From Ochromonas danica (taxonomy: Eukaryota > Sar > Chrysophyceae > Chromulinales > Chromulinaceae): DNA of 64,000 nucleotides. Below the pieces are notes generated by a model. That model searched no databases and was not told the origin of the DNA. It saw nothing but the letters and a program-made list of their open reading frames with translations. Below, in pieces: positions 54,998 through 64,000 of this stretch (position 1 is its first letter; each line of letters starts with the position of its first letter). Position numbers and translations under genes: made by a program. The stretch covers positions 124,001-188,000 of the forward strand of contig VKHL01000022.1 in NCBI GenBank assembly GCA_015146655.1, written 5' to 3'.

Positions 54998-56641
54998 ATG
55001 TCCACTTTTACACCATCTAGTAGTTGGAATAAAGAACAACAACAACAACCTATTTTACGGAAAGGCAAATGGACTATAGAAGAAGAAAATTATGCGAATA
55101 AGATCATTGACTTGTTCAACCAGGGACGTTTGCCTATTATGGCCGGAACTACTTTACGATCTTATTTATCCGATAAATTGAGATGGTAAGAAAGATGTCT
55201 TTTTTCTTCTAATCCTATTGTTATTTTTGAATCATGAATAATAATCTAATGTTTTTGGTTTTTCATCATTTGAACATCATGTTGCTGTTGTTTTGGTTAT
55301 TGTTATTTTGGTTGTTGTTTTGGTTGTTGTCTGTTGTTTTTGGTTATTCTTTTACCTTCTAAACCAACCCAAAGTGATCCTATGCGTATTACTAAGAAAT
55401 ATGCGGGAACAAGTTGTATTGGAAAACAAATCTTTCAACCATGTGATGATTATACTGAAAATGTTGATGCTATTAAACAAAGTGAGATGGAATTAGCCAA
55501 GATGGAACAACTCTTTTTAATGCGTATTCAAAGTAAAGGCTTACATGATGAAGATAGTGGTAGTGGTTCTCAAGAATTTACCGTGACATTGAATAATAAT
55601 CAGAATTCATCATCTTCTTCATTACGTCGTAATACACCACGTAATTGTTCTAAGACAGATCTTGCAGCTGCATTTTCAGCAGAATTAACATCTTCAGCTC
55701 AACGTTGGAGAGGGAAACGTGTACGATCTGCTCCTGATTTAACTGAATTATTAGGACGTAATGACAGGTAGGTAGAGAGTCTCTTGATAGTTGTTTTCAT
55801 TATTAATTCACTCGCTAATGTTACTACCTCATATTGATAGTACTCTACGAAGCTATAGTCGTAGCACAGAAGATGATGATGGATATCGTGGATCACAAAT
55901 TCCATTTTCAACAGTCACCATTGCTGCCTTACAAACTAACAATAGTAATACAACAGCTGCTATTGTATTACCACCCAATCAAACTCCTTTATCTTCTAAT
56001 TCTTCATCTTCAAAGATGCCATTAAAACGTTCTCATTCTGTGATGGCCTTAATGGATTTTGAGAAATTAGTAGCAGATGATAATGCTGCAAGTAAGTGGT
56101 TGATATCTCTGTTATTGCAGTATATCTGATACAAGTGCTGATATGTATTGTTTTGCTGTGTTGGGTTGTGTTAGGTGAGTTGTTTCTTGAGTTCGTCACG
56201 CAAATCGATCAAAAGCGTCGTACTATGCAGCAAAACCATCACAACAATAACAACAATCATCATAACAAGGAGCCTTCCTATCTAGCGCACAACTATGCCT
56301 ACCTTCAACCATTGACACAAAAGGTTCCCACAGTGTTTAATGGAATTATGACTAATCATTCTTCGCATGCTACTGTAGCCTCTACTGCGGAGGTAAAGCA
56401 TGCTAAGGTACCTTCTACCGATGATGGGTGTACCGCTACCTTGGAAGTGAATGAGCTCGCAGTAGAAGCAGCAGAGAGTAAGGAGCAAGATGAGCAACGG
56501 ATTCTACCATCCGATGAGACACCTAATGGTGTGACTACTACCACTAAGGAGGAGGAGGAAGCAGTGATGGTGGCGGAGGAGGAGGATAAGAATGAGAGGA
56601 ATGAGAATAATGATAGCGCAGAAGAAGGAAACTTCTTCTAA
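54998..56641 (+). CDS. SANT/Myb-like conserved-domain protein with Ser/Asn/Glu-rich tail
   Basis: Exons 54998-55185, 55375-55767, 55841-56091 and 56175-56641 (introns 189, 73 and 83 bp, frame kept) give 432 residues. Residues about 18-95 form the only conserved block: KGKWTIEEENYANKIIDLFN, RLPIMAGTTLRSYLSDKL, CDPMRITKKYAG, SCIGKQIFQP. I remember this block as a SANT-like domain found in many copies in stramenopiles (oomycetes, diatoms), where its function is not established. DNA or chromatin binding is inferred from the WT-EEE start. The remainder contains poly-Ser/Asn and a short motif RVRSAPDLTELLGRND that recurs in related form at KRSHSVMALMDFEKLV, then an acidic tail with Glu runs. Its presence is my main clue to lineage. 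Confidence 0.72.
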
Positions 56642-57666
56642 TGCATGCTCTTTTATTCTCATTCGTTGCATTATTCTGCTTTCTTTGTTTCTTTCTTTTC
56701 ATTTATTATATTAAAGAGAGCTACCCACCCCTTCCCCCCTCCCTCCCTCCCCCTATAGTTGATTAGGAAAATAGTATAGAGAGCTAACGCTACGGAAAGA
56801 TCTGCTGCCAAGATGAAGTTGTTGATTGAGGCTAATAAGAGAATGAAAAGACGACAACAATTGGTGTTTGTCTTTCTATTCTCTCGCTTTTTGTGGATTA
56901 AATGGATTCAGTTATTGTGTTGTTTGAGCGCTTAGGTGGATGATACCTTCTTCCCTTTGTCTTGTGTGCATATGTCTTTAGAGTAAGTTAATGTGACTTC
57001 ATATACAGTAGTACTATATACTCATTTGCTAAAAAAATCAGTGAACATTCTCGGGCGACAACTGTTGACCTGACATCTACTAGACTCCAAGTACAAGTAG
57101 CTCCAATAAGCAGTGAGTTGTATGGTATAGACCAGTGGCGCGGCACTGACCGTAACCTCCGATTCCCTGAAATTCAAATCATTGGAAATGAAAAATACCA
57201 TTCAAAATGACCCTGCTAATAAGCGATACTGTAGAAGCTAAATGATAAAAGTTAAGCGATAAAAATCCGATGTGCGATGGCGTTTTTTGTCAGACTCTCG
57301 CGCACAAACGGTTTCACAATGTGTAAATCTCTCTCTTTTTCAAACTATTATGTTTGTCTTATCTAACTAGGAAATCAGAGATTAAAAGTCTTCTACCTTT
57401 GTATCCAGCGGAAACAAAAATAAATTCATTCAGTTCATCCTTTCTTTTTTCAGTTTTTGTCTTATTTCAGTCAGTCTTTCTCTCCTAGGACCACTTTCAC
57501 TGACTCTGACTCTGAGTCTTCTCATCCATCCCTCTGAAGATTCACAATCTATTGGAGAAGACTAGGAATCACTTCAGAAATAATAGGAAACAATAGGAAT
57601 CATTAGGAATCACTAGGAATTGTACAAGAGAGTGAGAGAGTGAGCTTGATTGATTGATTTGCTAAT
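56642..57666. other. Gene-free region upstream of the channel gene
   Basis: About 1.0 kb. A C-rich tract (56726-56753, ACCCACCCCTTCCCCCCTCC) lies soon after the SANT-like stop. Short TAGGAATCA-type near-repeats occur at 57564-57620, just before the channel gene. A patch at 57030-57310 has higher G+C and no open frame; I looked for tRNA or small-RNA folds there and could not support one. Confidence 0.4.
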
Positions 57667-60600
57667 ATGGCAGGAGAACGCAATCTTCGATTAGATCTTG
57701 AAACTAATGAATTAAATGATGGAAATATTGCACAAAATCTTCATTTAGAATTAAAAGCAAGACGTCAAGATTCTTTTGAAGATTTATTAAAACAAAATCA
57801 GAAAGACACGAAAGATTTTGATTTCTTATCAAATAATAATGAAAAGAAGAAAAATCATCAATATTATCAACAATTATTGAATAATACAGATCAAAATTAT
57901 CTTCTATATGAACAAGAAGATGAAAATCTTGGTGAGAATTTTGATATTACACCTTGGTTACCACCTACTATAGAGAAAGCAAAAGAGTTTAAAAGAAAGG
58001 CAATCTATCGTAATGGTGATGCTCGAGTAGATTCTGTTGAGTTAGTCACTGCTCCTGATTTAGGTATTGGAGCTTCTCTTTATTTCCAATTTGCCTTGTC
58101 GATGGGGATTGCATTAATTGTTATGAGTCTTTTATCATTACCTTCTATTATCTTTGCTTATCATGGGAAAGGAATTACAACTGAAGACCAAGATGTTTTA
58201 GGATTATATAAATATACCTTAGGTAATATAGGATATAATCCAGATAGTAAGGAATATAATAACCATGCTACATGCACAGGTAGTGGATATGCTAAAAATG
58301 AGATTTGTATGACAATTTATGGTCATCAATTTTCCTTGTCAGATGCTGCTTCAATAATTACAGCATTAGAGTTTGTACAGATTGTTGTATTTTATTTAGG
58401 AGCTGCCTTTGTTTATCACAAATCCTTGTCTGTCTTGGGTCGTACAGCGAAGACATCCATAGCAATTTCAGACTATACTGTAATGGTCACTAATTTACCA
58501 TCCGATGCATCGGATGAAGAGCTTATTCAGCACTTCAATCAATTGTATAAATTGAATGAAGTCGATTTTATGCATCGACCTATTGTAGAAGATGTCCAAC
58601 CTGTTCAACATACTGACTATTCTAATGATACTCTACATCAGTCAACATGGATAGCAGATTGTATCTTACATAAGAAGATTGGTGGATTTATTTCCTCGTT
58701 TAAATCCAAGCAGCATGTTTTAAGAAAATTATTTCGTGCGCGTGCATGCATGAAAATGTATGCAGAGAACACACCTCATGCATTGGGACCGAATTTAAAG
58801 AATTTTCAAAAAGCTGAGAAAGAAGTCATGCGTATTAAATCATCAATCGAGAGGTTAACAACAGATAATATTAAAAAGGGAAAATTAACATTTATCGATG
58901 ATACTAATAATGATAGCAATAAGAAGGCCAAGCATTTGGTTCATAATATTGATTCGGTTTATTATCCCATTCAAGCCGATGCGGTGGCAGGATTTATTAC
59001 TTTTGAATATGGTGAATCATTAGCACGATGTGTACAAGACTATTCCAAATATCAACGTTTTCCTATGACAATGTTTTATCCTGATTATTTGAAGTTTCGT
59101 GGTAATAAAATTGTTGTTACCAAAGCACCAGAACCTGATCAGATTATGTGGGAGAATATTGAAGTTCCATTTGGTGAGAAATTAAAGAAGAGAATCCAAA
59201 CTAACCTAATTACTCTCATTCTAGTAATTGGATGCTTCATTATTATCTTGCAAGCATCGATTTATAAAGGAATCTTCTCGAATAAAATACCTTCCACGAA
59301 ATTGTGCACTACTACTATCCCAGCACTCTATGCTAACGGGACTGATACCAGTGATTATACTCTTGTAAGGCCAAGCAGTTCAAGTGAGCAAAGTCGATTA
59401 GACAGTCAATGCCAATCAATGTTAGGGGGAAGTACTTTCTATGGTATTTATGTTTTGAATGACGATTTCAATAGTCCTGTGGTGAATTACACCTTCGCTG
59501 CTTGTAATACCTCTTCTTCTTCAACGAAATCTACTCATGGACTTTGTCCAGTCTATGATGTTCAAACCTATTGTCCATGTGTTTCAATCTCCTCCTCCAA
59601 GAAATGTTCCAATTCATATTGTTATACTGCAGGCAGTGAAAGTGAAAGTTGTTCCACCTTTAAAGCAGGATCTATTGGTTCTTGCTATTGCCTTGATGAA
59701 TTGAATCATGTTATTTCCACGAATGGTATTGCGTCTACAATGAATCGTATTAATGATCTTGGTTCAAGTATATGCAAAGATTTCTATAAGCAATATGGAT
59801 TATCTGTTGGATTGACCTATGCCTCAGTCTTTGCTACAATTACTGTAAACTTCTTGCTAAGAAGGTTGCTGAAGATCTTAGCAAAACTAGAAGCACATAC
59901 ATCTTCTGATGCAGAGCAGGGATCAATTATGACCAAGATCTTCTTGTCGAATTATGTTACCATGGCTATTATTGTCTTAGTGGCCTACGGCAAGGCAAAG
60001 TCATTACCTTACTTTTTGAAGGTGTTACATATTTTTGATGGTCCATATAATGACTTTACAAGAGCTTGGTATGGAAATATTGGATTCTATTTAATGACAA
60101 CATTTATCTTACAGTCCTTTACAGCTTTACTATTCAATTTAGTGATGTACTATTTTATTCATCCAATTCTAAGATTATATTTCCATCGTTTCGTCAAGTA
60201 AGCCATGCTAAATTTGTGTATCTCTTTTTACTTGAGTTAACGTTTGTGTATCTGCTACAGGGAGAATAAAAGTCATATGTTTGTGATGCAACATGATTTG
60301 AACATGCTGGAAGTTGGTCCCATATTTGACCCAACAGATCATACAGCGCAGTTATTAACCCTATTATTCTTTACAATGACCTATGCTCCTGGCTTACCAC
60401 TTTTGACACCTTTGTGTTGTGTTGCTTTTGCACTTTATTTCCGTGTTGATAAAGTTTTATTATGTCGATGGTATCAAAAGCCACCGCAAGTTGGAGATGC
60501 CGCGATTAGAAATGTATTACGATTATTACCTTATGCTACTTTAATTCGATTGGCATTTGCTTGTTGGATGTTTGGCAATCAGGAGATTTTTCCCACGTCA

Positions 60601-61806
60601 TCCACCACCTCCTCCTCTTTCGCCTCGGGTAGTTATTATAAGTTTTTGTCTACCATTCGAGATTCCTCAGGTGCTTATAGCTATATAAATGATCGACTTT
60701 TCTTACCTAATGTATTTCCATTATTTATGCTATTTCTCTTCATTATTGCTTGCATCATCATCAATGAGGTTTGGTATCAACTACCTCTCCACTCACTGTT
60801 CCAGCTGAGTCAAAGAGCCTTCTTCCATTTGATTTCTACGAAAGAAGCAGATGTCTCTTCGGTTCCAGTTGGAGGAGGAGAAATTGTAAGAGTGAGGACA
60901 TGGGATCTTGTCCGTCAGGGAGATCCTTTGCGCCAACAAGCGGCAGGCCTGACGAAGGATTATTTCCGTTTTATTAAGCATCGTGATGAGATCCCTGACA
61001 GCTGCTACAAGATGTTTACCTATGCCTATCTAACCCAAATGACCGAATTAGAAGTGGAAGAAGGATGGAAGATTGAAGATCGACAGGACTTTGTGGTCAA
61101 AGTCAAGATATGGACTGAAGAGCATCGTCGATCTGATGGAATGAAATGTCGAACCGGAACTTTAAAGAGAACTTATGAAGTCATTGCAGATCATCGATGT
61201 AGTTCATACAATATAGAGAGAGTACCTGCTTATTTCTTGGCAATGAAAGGGTTACGTGAAGGTACTGCCGGTGTGGTGCGAGAGGGCGGTGCTGGAACTG
61301 GGAAGCCTTCAGACAATAGTAGTCCCTATTTCTTTCGTGATTCTGATGAAGCAAGATTGTCGAATTCAATGCATGGGGCGGATGTAGAGAATGGAGGAGG
61401 AGGATTAGACGGTCCTGCTAGATTGGCAACCAAGCAGAAAAAGGACTACTTGACGGGGGGTGCGATAGGAGGAGGAGGAAGGGGAGTGGTTGCCGTTGAT
61501 ATCCAAGATGCCGCTCCGCCCCATCCTCCTGTTGTATCATCAGTTGGAGAAAGCGACGGTAAGGTAGCAAAGGCGGCAACTGGCCATCGTCAGCACCGCG
61601 GCAGTCCCTCTTCAGGTAATCATCAGAACTTCACTATTGATGACTTCCTGGGCATGGAAGAAGGGCAGGCAACTGCTTTGACTGCTGCTCTTGAGGCCGA
61701 ACAACTGGCCAAGGAAGAGAAACAACGTGCCGAGACGGAGGCCGCTAGAAGGAGAGCTGAGAAAGAGGCAAGGAAGAAAGGTGGTGGTGGTAATCATCAT
61801 CACTGA
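57667..61806 (+). CDS. OSCA/TMEM63 (CSC1-like, DUF221) mechanosensitive-type ion channel
   Basis: Exons 57667-60197 and 60261-61806 (63-bp intron) encode about 1358 residues. After a ~130-residue polar N-terminus come two membrane helices (SMGIALIVMSLLSLPSIIFA; TALEFVQIVVFYLGAAFVYH), then a cytosolic RRM-like unit starting DYTVMVTNLPSDASDEEL and ending PEPDQIMWENIEV, a hallmark of this family, then about seven or eight more membrane segments including SNYVTMAIIVLVAYG, FYLMTTFILQSFTALLFNLV and LFFTMTYAPGLPLLTPL. Between the third and fourth membrane segments lies a long Cys-rich extracytosolic loop (about residues 540-700). The C-terminal ~300 residues are cytosolic and Gly-rich, ending in an Ala/Glu/Arg helix. 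Known for the family: stretch- or osmotically gated cation channels of the plasma membrane. Channel gating here is inference. The large loop is unlike plant or animal members as I know them. Confidence 0.78.
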
Positions 61807-62280
61807 AAGAGAGAGAATGAGATGCATGTGGTGTTTCATGTTTTCAAGTTGCATGGAGAATATTATTTTTAAGTGGTTCAAAGATAGATTTTTCCCTTTG
61901 TATGTTATGGCGTCCGGTTTCATTAGACCATTCGCCATTGATGTGTGAATTGGTGTTTGATTATGGGATCAACCTGTGGTGTTATTGGTGTGGTTTGAAT
62001 CAGAAGAGAAGAAACATGTGAGGACTTGGCATGTGGACCTTTGTTTTCGGGTGGATAGGAGCGCTTTCAGTCAAATAGCTATGAAGCGTGTTATTGAATA
62101 GCGATTGGTGCTCCGTATCCCCTCGCTTGTAGCATTGTAGTATTCTGAACTTGTGTACGTGCATGTGTATATGTTTGCTATTCAATCAGAAGAGGTGGCT
62201 TGAAGTGATTCTTTTTTCGTTCGAAGTGGTGTTAGTAGGGAAGGAAATGATGGCTAGGCGAGATCATACATAAGCACTGA
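61807..62280. other. Intergenic region, convergent gene ends
   Basis: 474 bp between two convergent stops. No coding frame with protein character on either strand; presumably two 3' UTRs. Nothing else recognised. Confidence 0.45.
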
Positions 62281-64000
62281 CTAGTAGGGTAACAGTCGCA
62301 ATTCCCGTAGCAATCCCTCAGCTGCCTCTTGCTGCTCGTTGATGGTAGCGCATCCTTTCATCACGGCAATGACAGTCCTGTGAGGGCTAACTTGTTTGAG
62401 AAACACCCACTGTCCCCCTCGATGGGCAGTACTCACTCGCTGACATAGACTGCGGTGACTCCCTCCTACCCCTTGCATATTTTGCCAAAGAGAATTAATT
62501 GTGCGCACCGCTGCTTTACCGTAGAAGGCTGAAAAACAATAAGAAATGAATATAAGGGGAGAGATAGCAACAAGTAAAAGATATCTAACCTGCGACAACA
62601 AAGTAAAAGAGCTGGTAGTCCGAGGGTGTAGACCAAGGCATTAACCCGAGGCTGATTTGTCCTGATCCACTTCCAGTTATTATGCTGGATCTTGTGCTCA
62701 TACTACTACCATTGGCGGTGAGATTATTGTTTGTCCTTGTGGGGAAGCAATAGTCTCTGCGCAAGTCCACCGGCAGGAGACAGTCAAGACGGTTGGTAGC
62801 TGATAAGTACCGCAGGATGGAGTAAGACGTTTGATTAGATTCGTTGGAAACTAGCAGCGCAAATGTACAACTCCCTCCAACCCCTCCACCAGCACCAACT
62901 CCACCTCCCGCCGTAGAGACAATACTGCCATGGAGATTGGAGGAAGATAGCGATGGTGTAGAGGGAGAGCGGATGAAGCGGGGCGGTGCAGAGGCTCTGC
63001 CATTCGTCTTCTTCTTCGTTGTAGCTGCTACCTCAACGGAGGAAGTTGAGGAAGCAGAGGAGGTAGAGCGCTGAGGTATCGTCGCCGCTGCTCTGCCCAA
63101 AATCCTCTTCTCCAAGGCAACTAATAGCCGATGCGCCAAAATTGCGACCTGAAAACTGATGAGATTACTCTCTGAACATGCTCCTTCTCTTCCTTCCCCT
63201 CGTCCTGCCACCTGCTTCTCCATGGTATCAAGGAAGTCTTGTAGTGGAACACAAGCCTTGCCAACCGCGTGGTAGTGCTCAACAGCAGCGAGGATAGCAG
63301 AGCGTTCATATCGCGCAAGATTCTCTTCGCGTAACAATATTGCAACTCTAAAATGCGCAAGACGCAAACAGAGCAGGCGACCTAAACTATGTGACGATTC
63401 AGCAGTGGAGGAAGAAGAAAAAATTCTGGGGAAAAAGAAATCTTTTGAAGCGCCACCACAGCCAGCAATACCTTCCAAAGCTACTCACATAACCATGCAC
63501 ATAGGCAACCGCGATGAATGAAGCAGCAGTAGCAGGAGGAGAAGTGAAAGGATCAGATAACTAACCTTCAAAGACAGCCAAGGGCTTCTCTTCCGATCCT
63601 TTGCTTTTATTATCAACCAATGAAGGAGGTGTTGTTAGGGTTGGAGGAGGAGGAATGTGCAGGAGGCTGTTGCCATCAAGAGCAATAGTTCGCCAATCCC
63701 TGCCCATTACTCCACAGCGAGCTGACACTCCCACCACCTCTTCACTTTCTTCATCTTTGCTAACAACTCTACCTCCTAATGCTCCTATTGCATTAGCACC
63801 ACAGCTTCCATCCAAGAGAGAGAGAAGATACAACAGAGAGGAATTGGTCCGATGATCGATGAGGTCTGACCATAAGGCAAGGCTATGCTGCAGGACAATA
63901 ACACCTAGTTCCCATCGATAAAGAGATTATAAAAAGCGATAAGACAAGGGAGTAGGAGAGACTTACCGTGAAGGAGATCGTCCTTGTCCCTGCCATGGAA
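62281..64000 (-). CDS. Unrecognised protein, 5' end outside window
   Basis: Four exons can be read on the minus strand: 64000-63967 (continuing beyond the window), 63904-63566, 63480-62590 and 62528-62281, with GT-AG introns of 61-85 bp and consistent phase. The visible part is about 500 residues. It shows helical segments (HGVIVLQHSLALWSDLIDH, FRVAILLREENLARYERSAI, SFQVAILAHRLLVALEKRIL), Ser/Gly-rich low-complexity stretches, and a C-terminal domain of roughly 130 residues with alternating hydrophobic strands (TFALLVSNESNQTSYSILRY, QLFYFVVAG, WVFLKQVSPHRTVIAVM). I do not recognise the family. A small alpha/beta C-terminal domain after a helical region is all that can be said. Confidence 0.65.

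Noticed and set aside
57030-57310. Possible tRNA or small RNA in the higher-G+C patch
   Set aside because: I could not fold a cloverleaf or find conserved small-RNA boxes.

Overview
This window is nuclear DNA from a small-genome, intron-bearing eukaryote, most likely a free-living flagellated protist. Genes are closely packed on both strands. Introns are short (mostly 53-90 bp, GT-AG). Many proteins carry Ser, Thr, Asn, Gly or Glu runs encoded by simple repeats. The ciliary protein CFAP57 implies a motile cilium, and an HFM1/MER3-type helicase implies meiosis. A SANT-like family at 55.0-56.6 kb, which I associate with stramenopiles, and a plant/protist-type PAP/OAS1 gene lean towards the SAR or wider Diaphoretickes groups. 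That placement is inference from remembered families, not from a search.

Layout. 0-8 kb: a nucleolar POL5/MYBBP1A gene (minus, cut by the window edge) diverges from HFM1 (plus, six exons), followed by an SR splicing factor. 9.2-13.3 kb: a small secreted protein, then a tandem duplication carrying two OAS/CD-NTase-like nucleotidyltransferase genes. The first copy has gained a zinc-finger region and a Pro/Ala hinge. 13.5-17.3 kb: a coiled-coil acidic protein divergent from an intronless, bacterial-type aldehyde dehydrogenase. 18-22 kb: an LRR-like gene, a perfect hairpin, a foldback element and a decayed paralogue of the LRR-like gene. 22.2-31.8 kb: a GT4 glycosyltransferase and a very large CFAP57. 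32.8-37 kb: a fusion of PX, coiled coil, degenerate PAP/OAS1 nucleotidyltransferase, LOTUS-like domain and Gly/Pro/His tail. 37.9-43.6 kb: a small membrane protein, a GH18 chitinase-like enzyme and an unrecognised scaffold-like protein. 43.9-54.6 kb: a TRAF-zinc-finger/LamG protein tail-to-tail with a 1483-residue IQ-motif protein. 55-61.8 kb: the SANT-like protein and an OSCA/TMEM63-type channel. 62.3-64 kb: an unrecognised gene leaving the window.

The best candidate for an undescribed system is the 9.8-13.5 kb locus. It holds two intact-looking nucleotidyltransferases of the type that make oligoadenylate or cyclic (oligo)nucleotide signals. They sit in tandem with conserved upstream DNA, and one is fused to a multi-cysteine region that could bind nucleic acid. 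The PX-PAP/OAS1-LOTUS fusion about 20 kb away is a second unusual nucleotidyltransferase-fold protein and appears to have lost one catalytic aspartate.

Exon boundaries were placed by eye from GT-AG sites, reading-frame continuity and family similarity. Where an open frame begins with GTG or TTG, I moved the start to the first in-frame ATG. No transcript data or database search was available.
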